Shown in pieces: positions 1-12,122 of a DNA stretch of 64,000 nt. Numbering within the stretch: position 1 is the stretch's first letter; every line of letters begins with the position of its first letter. Source of the DNA: Morella rubra (taxonomy: Eukaryota > Streptophyta > Magnoliopsida > Fagales > Myricaceae). The stretch is taken from assembly GCA_003952965.2 (NCBI GenBank), contig CM025853.1:24806584-24870583 (forward strand), in the 5' to 3' direction. The notes below the pieces were generated by a model. The model made no database searches. It saw nothing but the letters and a program-made list of their open reading frames with translations, and had not been told where the DNA came from. Made by a program: the position numbers and the translations under genes.

Positions 1-285
1 GGGTTAAATATAAAGTTACAATGCCTTGTAAAAAAAATTCGATAATTCAAGAAGGGAGTAAAAAGAAATAATCACTATTGAGAATTCGAAAAGTTATTCA
101 AGGGACAATAAAAGAGAAATTAGATAGCCAATAGCGGAATTCATTTATTTTATAAATGGTAGAGATAAATCTCATTTACTTTATTTTCATTGAATTATTG
201 TATTAATGTTTGAACATCATTTTTAGTCAATGATTGAGCATTCATGTTACATACATAACATGTGAGAGAAAACTAAGAATGGGAA

Positions 286-546
286 ATGGAAACCAAACCC
301 ACCTCAGTGGTTTCCAAGAAAAGAATGATGGTATCGGGCACATCGAAGAGAGTGCAACCTCCCACTACCTTTGATAGGATCCTAGGTACAGTTGGCGCGG
401 GACAATCCCACAAGAAGAGGAGGGACGAACAACCCGACTCTGAGGCTGAACAGACCAGGAATCGGGAACGCCTCAAAACTAAAGAAATGAATAGGGATTG
501 GATGCATATCATTATTTCACGAACATTGCATTCGTTTGAACTTTAA
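286..546 (+). other. Short unrecognised ORF, probably part of a decayed repeat
   Basis: An 86-codon ATG-initiated frame encodes a basic, hydrophilic N-terminal two thirds with a Lys/Arg cluster (HKKRRDE) and no hydrophobic segment. I do not recognise it. It lies about 150 bases upstream of another more GC-rich open stretch at 692-979, and both are richer in G+C than the AT-rich DNA around them. They could be exons of one decayed gene or parts of one transposon. No splice pair linking them was convincing. A protein database search would decide. Confidence 0.25.
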
Positions 547-691
547 CTTATGCACTTTAATCTTTTATTTCGTTATCTACTGATTTGATGTATCTATGCA
601 TGTCATGCCCCTCTCCCAACCTTATTGAGTCCATATAGCTTACCCCTTTTTATTTTCTTATTGTTGGTGCTCCTTTTATGTCTATAGAAAA

Positions 692-979
692 ATGAAACTT
701 TTTGAGAGCGAGCAAGCGATAGACATGGACCCTTACATCATAGTCCTCCACATCCGAGCGTGAGTCTTGGACTCCTTTGAAATATCAGTAGAGCACACGC
801 CCTACTGGTATCTCAAAGATCCCTCGATGCCCAAGCCCGAGGACTTTGGCCTAGTCAATACATCGGCAGAGCCGGTAGTCCCCTACCCATCACCATTGAC
901 CCCGCCAGTCGAAACTAGATGAACTTTGCCAGATAACAGCATAGTGTACCTCACCTCCGATACTGAGGAGGAGTATTAG
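692..979 (+). pseudogene. Unrecognised 96-codon frame broken by two TGA codons
   Basis: From ATG 692 a single frame runs to TAG 979 and is interrupted only by TGA at 761-763 and 920-922. The composition looks coding: acidic, proline-rich, with segments such as HTPYWYLKDPSMPKPEDFG and a C-terminal LTSDTEEEY. The surrounding DNA is AT-rich and non-coding, so this is likely a degenerate reading frame of a retroelement or a lost gene. I do not recognise the family and assign no function. Confidence 0.35.
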
Positions 980-2359
980 TGGATATGACCCTTATCTAGC
1001 TTTTTAGCTTTTCTGTTCTTTCTTTTTGATGTACTTGTAAAAACGTTTCTAGCTTCCATATCACGATTGTATAGGCTTAGTGAGCCTTAGTACGCTCACA
1101 TTTTTGTAACTGTAGCCCTTTTATAGTTCTCATGAAGGACATGTTTTGGAAATTGTGATGTAATTATGAAAATTTTTCACTTATCTATTGTTTTCCAATT
1201 TCTGTCTTTCCCTAAGAATAACCTTGTCTTTTAAGAACCATTAATTGCTAAAATCTTAAATTTAATTACTTACCTCGATTTTCAAGCCATTTCAAGTTTA
1301 TCTAAATTATTTGGCAATTACCCTATTTTCCTGTGAATCATATCTTTGCTTTTAATAAGATTTAAAAGAACCTTTAAACAAGATTGGTATTTTAAAACAA
1401 GTCTTCCCTTGAACCTTTACCAAAGGGCAATATGGTCATTTTTTGTAGGAGGTTAATTCGTGCTGTAATCACCATTAGTGTGCAATTGCTATAAATGAGA
1501 CTAGGAGGTTAGTACAAGCACGAGATGTGACAATAACTAAACAAGAAAGACCAACAAGCTTACTCTAATTCAAAACTACTGCAAAGTTGGCTTTCACGTG
1601 GCAACACTTTAAAATGTAATTCTTTGCATTTCCCACTTTCAATCTTTTTTTTTTTTTAAAGAGATACTCTAGGGAAAGGTAGCTTTTTCCAGTGCACATA
1701 CTGGCCTCTCTTAGTGTCAACTTATTTCTTACTCTTTTTCATTTTTTATGTTTTATGTTTTACACTTAAGACATAGTTTATTAAAGTTGTTGCTACTTGA
1801 GTCATTACTTGATGCTTTTTTTTTTCCTGTTTTGTTCCTACAACCAATAGACTCAGAACATGCTTCCTACAATTGAGTAACTTAGATAATAAATTGAAAC
1901 TATCATGCTAAGCCTAGATTTCGTTCCATTTGACATTTAAGTTACTCATAATTTTAACAACCTAAATTTAAGCACACGACCTTGAAAATTGAAACCCAAT
2001 AATTTCTAGTCTTGTCATTTCCATCACTCTCAATGAGACATGTAATTCTTTGACCAACACAACACATTCAAGACACACATCCAGCCTTCACCACCTCCCA
2101 ACTAAATATGCACATTGTCCTCAATGGGAATGCAATAAGAATAAGAAAAGACAATAGAGAAGGAGAGTACAAGATAATGTAGAGGAAGTATAGAAAATCA
2201 ACAAAAGAGAGTAAAAAGGAAACAACAAGACAATAAAAACAGCAACTAGAATCTAACAAACAAAGGAAATTTAAAATAACACTATGTACAAAAATATAAA
2301 ATAAATGAGAATTGAAATATAGATGACTACGCAACAGAGAGATTAGGCGGATCCTACAA

Positions 2360-3200
2360 AGGAATAGTGAAGTCATCGATTTTGAGGATTGATTATCTGA
2401 ACGGCTCTATGAGGAAAAACAATTTTCACCACATATGGACCACTCCATCTTGACCATAATTTTCCTAAAAACAAATGAAGCTTCAATTATATAAAAGAAT
2501 AATTTTGATTAGGCTCAAAAGTCTTCCAATGAATATTCTTATCATGCAAGCCTTCATATCAAAGATCCATATAAATCCTCAAGCATATTAGAATCCATAG
2601 AGATTTACCCATAGCATCCAATGACCTTAATTATTCAAACAAATAGGGAAATTTTTTTTGTGCCTCCATTTTTGATTCCCGTGAAGCCTCTTGAACCTCA
2701 CCATTGCTCCAAAGAATTTAACTAGAGATATTTTCTTGTAATGAATCTTTCAACAATTTTCAGCCACCCTATGAAACTTTTTGTCTCGTGTGCATTTATA
2801 TAATCTTAGCCAATGGTTTCCTTGACATTATTCAATCCATCGAAAGTTTGTTATGTAACACTACATGCTCCCAAAAGACATACGATTCAACAAAAAATTA
2901 CACCTAGTAACTTTAACATATAATCTTTGCAATACAATTTGCAAATAATCTTCATAATCCTTATAAATCTTCAAATGAACGAAAACACCATCAATGAAAA
3001 TCACAAATTCATCCTAATGCTTTTGAAACATCTCATTCATCATTCCATAAAAGGTCGCTGATGCATTAATCAATCCTACTGGCATCAATAAGATCTCATA
3101 ATGGCAATATCTAGTGCAAAATACCTTCTCAGATATATTTCTTGCCCTAATAAAGGTTCGTACCTCAAACATAGATCATCATTAGTAAATACTTGGGCTC
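2360..3200 (-). mobile_element. Ty3/Gypsy pol remnant (reverse transcriptase and integrase tail)
   Basis: Read on the minus strand, about 3180-2900 translates to a degraded Gypsy reverse transcriptase core: a CHYEILLMPVGLINASATF block, then MMNEMFQKH, a stop, then DEFVIFIDGVFVH. The catalytic pair that is normally DD here reads DG. Further along the minus strand, 2470-2390 gives LGKLWSRWSGPYVVK and VFPHRAVQI, the integrase C-terminal motif of plant Gypsy elements. Only about 400 bases separate the two, so RNase H and most of integrase are deleted. Stops and frameshifts occur throughout, so the element cannot be autonomous. Confidence 0.8.
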
Positions 3201-3479
3201 ATTACCATTAGCCAACATACCATCTATCTGGGGCGGCAGACCTCTACTAAATTCCTCGATTTCTTGCTCATTCGCTTTTTCTTTACCATTAACATCATAC
3301 GCTATAACCAAAATGAAAGCTATAGATTAAATCCATCACAGCTTAATAAAAGCCCACAAAATCATTATATGGTTCTGCTGCACACTTTGATCATTTGTAA
3401 ACATCATCTCACCTTCTCCTAGTATAAGCCTAAGACCTAAACTGATATAATATCAAATCCTTCACTAAAAGTGCACTTG

Positions 3480-3622
3480 TTTTTAAAATTTTAATAAAAT
3501 TTTGTGTTGGGTGTTAAAAAAGAGGTGGTATTGGATTGGTGAATAAGTGATAAAGTAAAAGTAAAATTTTGAAGTGTGTTTGTAAAAGTAAAATTTTTGT
3601 TTAACAAACACTATGTAAGTTT
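3480..3622. mobile_element. Short MITE-like repeat, copy 1
   Basis: This stretch shares its order of motifs with 27708-27870: a run ending in TAAAATTTTGT, then GTTAAAAAAGAG, a GATAAAGTAAAAGT type block, then AAGTGTGTTTG and an end of the form CAAACACTATGT. The ends are complementary in part (AGTGTTTG against CAAACACT). The two copies are in the same orientation and about 24 kb apart. No coding potential is seen. The most likely identity is a small non-autonomous DNA transposon. Confidence 0.5.
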
Positions 3623-3828
3623 AACGTCGCAATTTATTATCCTCAAAGCAAACCCCCAAAAATTTAGATCCTTAGCCTTAATAAAAATAAGATAGGCCTA
3701 AATCTCAATCAAATTTAAGCCTATACTATGACTTTGATTAAAATCTTTTCAAAGATCTACAAAATCTATACCTATTCTTTTACTTCAATCAAAATATTTA
3801 AAAGTCTAAAGAATCATATCCTTAAGCT

Positions 3829-3842
3829 CTAATACCATTTGT
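3829..3842 (-). other. Primer-binding site and LTR end of a minus-strand LTR element
   Basis: On the minus strand the DNA reads GGGGTGTGACA, then AA, then TGGTATTAGAGC. The last block matches the initiator-Met tRNA primer site of plant LTR retrotransposons (TGGTATCAGAGC) with one change. It marks a 5' LTR extending upward from about 3843 and fits the minus-strand Gypsy remnant at 2360-3200. The LTR's far end was not located; DNA at 9215-10600 looks like LTR sequence and may be the other part of it. Confidence 0.6.
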
Positions 3843-4632
3843 CACACCCCATGTTTGTATTTATCTCCAAACTCTTTTCATAGTAATAGAATGCTAACTA
3901 AGCAAGATTACGACATGTATGTTCTCCTAGGTGTTCAAGTGATCAAAATGTCCTTACTTCATTTAATGCAAAAAATTGAACGGAAAAATGGATTAGTCAT
4001 AAAACGATGTAGAAAAATTACAAAAGTTAAAGATATAATTTTAATTGGAGTAAAGAAATTAATTATCTAAATCCCTTCATTGCTAGCATAATACCAATTC
4101 GCCAAATCTATCTTAAAAATAAACGGTTTGAAAATTAAACTTCAAAATAAAGACAAAAAGCCATTTTCCAAATATCATCTCGTTGACACAAACAGGAAAG
4201 CAGTTAATATACTATGGAAATAAGTTCAGATCCTACACAAAAAGATTTCTACAATAACTACTAACAATTAACAAAAGTATAAGTTAAAACAAAAGTTCCT
4301 ATAATCACCTTATTTAACAATCTAAGACAAAGTAGGTAATTAATAAATGAGTGGAACTTTTTATTGAGAGAAAGCCAAAAAGCTAAAACTATGGCTATTA
4401 AAAAAAATAATGGACCAACTAAAAGATTCAAAGATCAAAGAAGCAACGGATTGTTGATTATTGAAATCGAAGTAGCTCGAGCTTGCTGCCTTCTTTGGAT
4501 TCTCGCGCACAATTGTTCAAGATAGAATTTAGAGAAAGATAATTTTTGAGAGAAACTTTTTCTCACATTCTGTCATTCTCTTCTCAAATGAAAAACTTTG
4601 AGCTTTTATAATAGCTTGCTCAAAGCTTCAAC

Positions 4633-5712
4633 TGTGATTGTATGTGAGATCTTTAGGGATCTCAAATCTTTGTTGTAGGTTCATCACGAAAAAGTATTCT
4701 TCATTAATTCCTTTATATTCTATTTTCTAAATTTAAGGGCTTTTACAAATTATGATCGTATCTATTAACATATCACAATTGACCCACGAGATAATGAGAG
4801 ATTGTTTTTGTGAAATCCCTTTTGCTAATAATTATTTGTTTATTATTTTCACTATGTTATATTCCACATGAGCCAATAAGACCGAAATAATATCAGTGAT
4901 TAAATTCCTATCTCATATAATTTTTAATTCTCAGTCTGTACCCAGTTGGACTTCCAAAAAGTTTTAAAATAATTTTCTCAAATACATATATTGTAACGTA
5001 ATATATATATATATAAACACAATGAAAACCTTTTTCACAAAAAATCATTGCGCAACGTCTTTCATTTGTGTCCAATATTGAACAGACATAACGAATATAC
5101 CATCTCAATAAGAGACTGGTAAATTCCATATTGAGTAGTTACATAAATTCACTTACTATGCACAAGGCCAACATTATCTTGAATATTTGATTGGTGAATA
5201 TCATCACCAAAAAACTTAGTCAAAGTACAAGCACACAACTAGCAAATATGCATAATCTCCTTAGCCCTCAGGAAAACATAAGCTAATTGTGTTAAATACC
5301 ATTCATTATATGAGTGATCATTTCCAAAAGGTATTCATGTTTAATCTAATTTAGTGATGTATTCTTACAGTGCATCCACTTGTCTGCTTAAGGTCACCAC
5401 GTCAATGACGAAGTCCATCATTCTATCTTATAGAGGCATAATGAGTGTAGACTTACTTATACATTATTATGTAACTCGGTTTAGAACACAGTAAGTCAAC
5501 AGTGATTCAAAAATTCATACTCCACATCTTTGATTTATTAATCATCGCTCTTACTTTTCTACAGTTTTTACTCAATAATATTCTGTATAGAAATCTTATG
5601 TCATTACTAGGATCCAATGCTTTATAAAACTATATATACAAGTGATTAATATAAAATAATAATTATCTCGTAATTATTTCAAATAATTGGTTTTGAGTGT
5701 TTACATCTAACA
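4633..5712 (-). mobile_element. 3' LTR of a minus-strand Copia element
   Basis: The boundary at 5712 is firm. On the minus strand a purine-rich tract (revcomp of 5713-5727) is followed by TGTTAGATG, and the next 235 bases match the LTR copy that begins at 9214. The other end is tentative: at 4633 the plus strand starts TGTGATTG (minus-strand end CA), preceded by TCAAC, while CCAAC follows the right LTR at 9215-9219, a possible target duplication with one mismatch. Confidence 0.6.
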
Positions 5713-6913
5713 ATCTCCCACTTGCACTTACAACCAGTTATACATGTATTTAACACCCATAGACTCCAAATGCTTCTCAAACATAGTATGAGTCAAAGGT
5801 TTTGTGAACGAATCTGCAATGTTCTCAGCTGATACTATCTTAGCCATCACCGCATCACTCTAGTTCACAATGTCACGTATTAGGTGAAATCTTCTTTCTA
5901 TATGTTTTATCCTTTGATGGGCGCTGGGTATCACCACCTGTGCTATAGCAACATTGTTGTCATAATAAATGGTAATCGGGGACTCTATCGACGAGACAAC
6001 TTTAGGCTCTTGTATGAATTTTTGTATCCACACAGCTTCTTTTGCAGATTCGCTTGCAGCAATATATTCTGCCTCAATGGTGGAGTCTGCATCCTTATTC
6101 TAGTTGAAACTTCTCCAACTCACTGCTTCTTTACCCAAAGTAAATACAAATTCAGATGTAGATCTTCTATTAGTAATATCTGATTGAAAATTTGAATGTG
6201 TATCCTTGGACAGTCAACAAATCTTTACCATCATACACTAGACAATAGTGTTTAGTTCATCTCAAGTATATGAGTATATGCTTGACCGTTGTCCAGTGTT
6301 CAAGAGCTGGGTCTGACTTATATCTACTAACAACACTAATTGCATGACTGATATCTGGCCTTGTGCAGAACATTGCATACATGAGGCTTCCTACAGCAGA
6401 AGTATAAGGATAATTCATCATGTTATCTCTCTCTTCCTGTCTCTTAAGAGACATTTTCTTGGAGAGATGAATATTATGCCTAAAGGGCAAAAACTCTTTC
6501 TTGGCATCCTGCATGCTATACCGTGCCAATATCTTGTCAATGTAGTTGACTTGTGAAAGTCCTAAAAGTATCTTTTCTCAGTTTTTAAACACTTTGATTC
6601 CAAGAATGAAGGATGTTTCCCTAAGGTCTTTTATTGAAAAATGGTTCACCAATCATACTTTCACTTATGACATTGTTCCTATGTCATTCCATATAAGTAG
6701 AATATGATCGACATAAGGAAATAAGACTATTACTAAACTCTCACTAATCTTCTTATAAACACAAGATTAATCTATGTTTTGTAATAAACCAAACAATTTG
6801 ATCATCTCATCAAAACGGATGTTCTAGCAACGTGATGCCAGTTTTAGTCATAAATGGACTTGTTCAGCTTGCACACTTTAGATTCATGTGCAGAATAAAT
6901 GAAACCTTCAGAT

Positions 6914-8143
6914 TGTTAGGTTTTGTTCACAATCGATATTTTGATTAATTCAATAAATGGATTAAGTTTACAAAATGGACATCTTCAAAGACAAAGACAT
7001 TTTTATCAAAGAGCCAAAGACAAGAAGATTGAAGATCAAGAAGATGCAAGGAGCTCAAAAGTGAAGATTCAAGACCATAGGGTATAATCTTGTAACTCTT
7101 AGTTTCACTTTTGACAAGGATTTGAAGCACTCACTTGCATATCTTTTAAACCGTGCATAAATTTCTCATCACAAGTTTGACAACCAAAATGCGCTTTAAA
7201 TATTTTCAAATCATCCCTATATAAACTCTTAAGCCTTGGTTATACTTTTGGGAAGTTGGTTTTTGAAATGGGATTTCAAAAATGTAAAAATGGGCTTTTT
7301 AATTGTAGCGGTCTATGAAAATGATTTGTAGCGGTCGACCGCTACATGAAGCGGATGATGGGACAAAATTTGACAGCATTCAAATTTTATGACCGTTGAG
7401 CAACGGCTAGTTGAAGCGGTCGACCGGTACAACAGTAAAATTGTCAGATCGACCCCTAACGGCTATAAATGGCTAGTTTTCTCATGTGGCCTATATAAAG
7501 ACCTTCCTATTGTCTCTAAACAAGAGAGAACGACCACATATCATTTTACATAGCTTGAGAAATATCTTAAACCTTCTTATTCCATATTTCTCATATCATT
7601 CACACAAATTACATTTTTTATCCTTGTCATTGTGTGAATCAAAAGAGATAGAGCTTTCCATTTTCTTATCCACTCTTTGAGAGAGTTTGTTTCTTGTATC
7701 TTCCTATCCAAAAGAGGTGATTCCTTTAGTGAGGTTGTTCACTAAAAAAGAAGCTTAGAGAGGTATATCTCAAGCTTGGTTGGGTTGTGAGTGGTGAGCC
7801 CGAAAATCACTTGGGTTGTGAGTGTTGAGCCTGGGAAAGCACTTGTACGGTTCTCTAGCACCCGGAAGCTAGAGTGTACACTATTTGAAGATAGTGGAAA
7901 AACCTCAAGGCTCGGTAAAGAGCTTGAGGGGTGGATGTAGGCGGGTTTGCCGAACCACCTAAAAATCTCGTGTTTGCTTCTCGAACTCTACTCTTTACAT
8001 TTAACACTTATTTACTTATTGCATCAATATACTTGTGCTAAATTAGTCTTTACTTTGCAAACACGACTTTGGGGGTTAAAAGCGAAAAAGTTTGGAAACT
8101 CAATTTACCCCCCTCTTGGGTTGCCTTAATCCTTGGACTTACA
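6914..8143. mobile_element. Solo LTR inserted into the Copia pol
   Basis: The segment begins TGTTAGG and ends CTTACA, is 1,230 bases long and interrupts the Copia frame exactly where EQP should continue as EGF. It is flanked by CAGAT (6909-6913) and CAGGT (8144-8148), a 5-bp target duplication with one mismatch. Removing the insert restores the pol reading. A plausible promoter, CCTATATAAAG, lies near 7490 on the plus strand. No internal domain follows, so this is a solo LTR left by recombination between two LTRs. Confidence 0.85.
7327..7346. repeat. Perfect 20-bp palindrome inside the solo LTR
   Basis: TGTAGCGGTCGACCGCTACA is its own reverse complement. Further AGCGGTC copies lie at about 7306 and 7414 (the latter followed by GACCGGTAC). 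It sits about 150 bases upstream of the LTR's TATA-like motif. It could be a dimeric factor-binding site of the LTR, but no family is recognised. Confidence 0.7.
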
Positions 8144-8961
8144 CAGGTTGCTCCATATAAATCTCCTCTTGGATGTACCCATTTAGAAATATAGTTTTCA
8201 CATTCATCTGCTATATTTTTTAATCTTAATGAGCGGCGATTGACAACAGAGCTCTAATGGACTTCATCATAGCTATTAGTGAAAAGTTTCCTCATAGTCA
8301 ATATCATGTTTTAAGTATAATCTTTCACTACCTGTCTAGCTTTGAAGGTCTCTACCTATCTAGTAGGTCCTCGTTTTCTTTTGACACCCATTTACAACCT
8401 ATAGGCTTGATGCATTCTGGTTGGTCAATTAGGGTCTAGACCTCATTGGAGTACATGAAGTCCATTTATGATTCTATCCGTATCTTCCAGTGTGCTACAT
8501 CCTTGTCACTAATAGCCTCTTGGCAAGTGTATGGATCATCATCCAACCCTTTTGATTTCATTTGATAAATCTCATTTATCATAGCGAATTTAGCTGGAGG
8601 TTTACTTGTTCTTTTACTGCATTGAGGCTCCTAAGTTCTGAACATTTTAGACTCATCAGTGAGTTTAGTTATATGCCTTTCATTAATCTTATTTGTCACA
8701 GTATCCGGTTCAACTGACTGCTCATCAAGAACAATCTTACTTTTTCAATCACTTAGGTTGTATTCTTCCTCTAAGAATGTTGCATTCCTGCTGATGATCA
8801 CCTTTTGATCACTTTGGTTATCAAAATAATAAATAGTTAATCTTTTGGGGTAGCCCATAAATAAATATTTTTCAATCCTTGACTCTAGCTTCTCCACGTC
8901 AAACTTTTTGACATGAGTTGGGCATCCTCATACTCTCAAGTGTTTCAGACTTGGCTTCTTT

Positions 8962-9214
8962 CTCGGTCTAAAACACAATGAGTCAACAATGATACGAAAT
9001 ATTATACTTCCTGCCTTTTATTCATTAATCATCGGCCTGACTGTTCTACAAAGTTACTCAACAATATTTTGTAGAAATATATTGTATAACTAGACATCTT
9101 ATGTCATTACTAGTACCCAATGTTTTATAAAATAATATATACAAGTGATTAATCATAATAATAATTATTTCATAATTATTTCAAATAATTGGTTTTGAGG
9201 GCATACATCTAACA
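8962..9214 (-). mobile_element. 5' LTR of the Copia element, truncated
   Basis: These 253 bases match 5476-5712 in order, including the end CATCTAACA on the plus strand (TGTTAGATG on the minus). Similarity stops at the CTCGG before 8966, where degraded pol begins at once. The rest of the LTR, the primer-binding site, gag and protease were therefore lost in one deletion. Confidence 0.75.
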
Positions 9215-9577
9215 CCAACGGGCCCACTCCAAAAGCTACAATATATATCAACTCTGAGCCAAAAATATGTTGTGGAACTGAAATATACTTTTAAGGTTTT
9301 AACCTCAGCCTTTATGCAAATATACTCCAGACATCATGATAGTAAAACTTTACGACACAGATATAGCATCTGGACAGTCTATAACTGAGCCCCATAAGAG
9401 AGAGTCTATTTGATCTCATGAATCCTCATAGTCTCTTAAGGAAGTATATTACAACAAAAATAAATAATAAAATGGGTGAGTCTTAAGGACTCAGTAAGAT
9501 CAGTGAAGGAGATCATGGCATCAATGGCAATCATAAGTCATAACCTGAAATATTGGCATGTGATCGCAATAACAACG

Positions 9578-9613
<36 letters not shown>

Positions 9614-10620
9614 TCATGCAATGGACAATATATATGTAATGCCAAATAATACGTCCATTGATTATTTTTTCCAATCATTACTTTTATGAGATATTCTATT
9701 CAAACTTGCTCTGTATAACCCACGGAGTCAGAGTTGTGCATCCCACTAGCTCTTCTACAGGGACAATTCCATGATAACACCCTCACTGGAACAATTCAAG
9801 ACAAAATATTGTGCTTCATGCCTAAGGGAGGCCACCCCTAGACCCTGTCAAGGTAATGGTCACACATCCCCGAGTGATCAGTACCGTCACAACTTCTATT
9901 TCCATAATCAATAACTCTAGGAATATCTCAATAAAAGTCATTTAAAAATGCACATTGAGCCATAGTTTGCTTTGAACAATCCACACGTTCAAAACAGCAG
10001 CCATGGTCCTAATTAACCACAACACATTTTCTCTTAATATCCATGCTATGAATGACATGAATCATGTCAATCAATGCATTTTTATTCTAAATAAACAATG
10101 CATAAAATTTCAAGATCAACATTGTATTTTTATTCCAATCAATGCATTTTAATTTCATCAAGTCATAGACACTTTAATGAGATTCATAAAATTTATTAAA
10201 GGATATGGAATCTCCATCATGCCCTGCAAGCAATTTAATATGTTCGACCCTTCAACAGAATATTCAAGCTATATAATTTCAATTTAAGTCACTTAAAACA
10301 AGCTTGCATTAACAATAATGCATTCAAAACATATAAAATTTCCCATCAAAATATATTTGTTTTGTCCTAAAATTTACAACACCTTTACCAAATATCACCT
10401 TAATATTTGACAACAACAAACTTGCCATTTAAATTAAAATAGGACATGTTATGACTTCCTTTAAAATGAAAAATTCGTCAATTTTGTAGATATTGCTAGC
10501 TAACTTATCTTTCCAACTTATTGAAACTCACTTTCCCATAAAGCATTCAGCAATTACAAAATAAACATCACCAAACTTACCAATTACTTGACAAGTACAT
10601 AAATAATGGCAACTAGCATC
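9215..10620. other. Non-coding DNA resembling a Gypsy LTR
   Basis: No open frame or domain was seen. The style (scattered phrases such as CCCGAGTGATCAG, long AT-rich tail, short direct motifs) is that of plant LTR retrotransposon LTRs. It directly abuts the truncated Copia LTR, so it may be the far part of the Gypsy LTR whose end is at 3843, split by the Copia insertion. This is inference from position and composition only. Confidence 0.3.
9580..9609. repeat. (TA)n microsatellite
   Basis: An uninterrupted run of about 15 TA units, just inside the LTR-like DNA right of the Copia element. Confidence 0.9.
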
Positions 10621-11894
10621 ATCAATGTAAGACCAAGTAAAAAGAGAATACATTTGCGGCAAAATTGCTCACTTGTCTTGAGATTAAGCTCAAACCCCAA
10701 TTATTTTCCAATAGCATTTCAGCCTCTTTATTAACTCTTTTAAGTTTACCAATTTTAGCATTGTACAACTCAGTTAAGTATTTTAGAGTAAGCAAAATAC
10801 ACATAATTTATAAGTCACTCAAAACAAAGAGCATTACACGCTTTCATGAACAAACATAAACAAGGAAACACAAATTCAATTTTTTTTTGTCCAGCTTGGA
10901 GAATCAAATGCATGTCGCAACTTCACTCATTTTTATTCATTGAACAACATAGGATTTTGAGTTCTTCGAATCTTTACTTTCTTTAATGTAATTCTTTGAT
11001 TCTAAAATATTTTTAATAGAGTTTGATTCAGATATTATTGGCTAAATTTCTAAGCCTAAGGTTTAGGAAATAGTGCAGAATCAAATTGAGTTGGATACCT
11101 CAATTTCCATTGATTTTATTTCCTATATTTACTATTTTGTATTGCAATTTACTTTAGGAAGGATTGGATTTTTTTTTTGCTTCATCTTGATCTGTTGTAG
11201 ACAATGAGGCACAATTGATGTTTGAATTTGATATAAGACTCCATTGGCTTTCTTTCAATGACTAAATTTGTCTATGCAATTTAGTAATAAGTTTAGTTTA
11301 CGTTGGAAATTGTGGTTAGATTGTTATATTTTCCAATCATGATCTCTATAAATGAGTAAGTGGTTGTAGAAAGAGAAAATTGAGTGTTATTCAACAACAA
11401 TCTGTGAATGGGTGAAACTTGAAGCTTAGGTGTTTGATTGTCTCTGAGAATCTTAGTACATTTTCTGAATATTATCTCTAGAATATTATGCATCTGTCCG
11501 TTTCTAAATTCATTGTTCTTCTATTGTCTTAGTTTCTCATTCAATTATGAAACATGGACTTCAAAAACCAACTAAGAATTTTGATTTTCATTCATTTTCC
11601 TCTTGAATCGTATACACACAGCACATCATTAATGAATGTTGTAAATCCATTGTTGTGCATACAAAAGTTTACAAATCATTTTCTATTTTCATAGTATAAT
11701 TTTCATTGCTACAAATAATTTCTAAGACAATACCACATCACGCGCGTGTTTCCTTATTCAGGATATAGAATACATATAACAAAAAAATGATGAGAAAAAC
11801 TTTCTGCGGGAAGCGCTGGCAAGAGTCCAATTATGACTAGGATCTGTGCAATCTTTTCTTTTCTTTTCTTTTGCTACGCTATAAAACCTCTATT
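10621..11894. other. Intergenic AT-rich DNA
   Basis: Only short frames without recognisable domains occur. No gene or clear mobile element was seen. The stretch 11790-11880 carries phrases (GCGGGAAGCGC, ATTATGACTAGGAT) that recur in looser form near 14010 and 24560, which suggests a dispersed repeat. Confidence 0.5.
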
Positions 11895-12122
11895 ACTTAT
11901 CTTAAAAATTTTAAAATTTAAACTAGAAAAGATAAATTTTATCATTTAAAATCACTTATCTTAGAAATTTAAAGTTGAAACTAAGCAAAGATAAATTTTA
12001 TCATTTAAATTCACTTATCTTAAAATTTTAAAGTTCAAACTAGAAAAAGATAGATTTGTATAATTTGAATCCACTTATCTTAAAAATTTAAGTTTAAACT
12101 AGAAAAAGATAGATTTTAGAGT
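11895..12122. repeat. Minisatellite, four units of about 59 bp
   Basis: The motif ACTTATCTTA starts at 11895, 11954, 12013 and 12073, giving spacings of 59, 59 and 60 bases. Each unit continues with a poly-A/T stretch, AAACTAGAAAAAGATA-type sequence and ATCATTTAAAT. Two looser relatives of the unit lie at 14060-14160. No coding function is visible. Confidence 0.85.

Larger units (their letters stand above)
5713..8961 (-). mobile_element. Ty1/Copia pol remnant, minus strand, split by a solo LTR
   Basis: Minus-strand translation gives a Copia integrase C-terminus and reverse transcriptase in order from 8950 downward. Recognisable blocks are KKFDVEKLESRIEKYLFMGY, then IISRNATFLEEEY, then MDVKTAFLNGYIQEEIYMEQ type sequence. 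After the insertion, KVCKLNKSIY and decayed RT follow, then SAVGSLMYAMFCTRPDISHA near 6400-6340 (the longest open piece, 6257-6529). There are many stops and frameshifts. Gag, protease and most of integrase are missing because the right LTR joins pol directly. The order fits a minus-strand element with its 5' LTR at the right. Confidence 0.85.
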
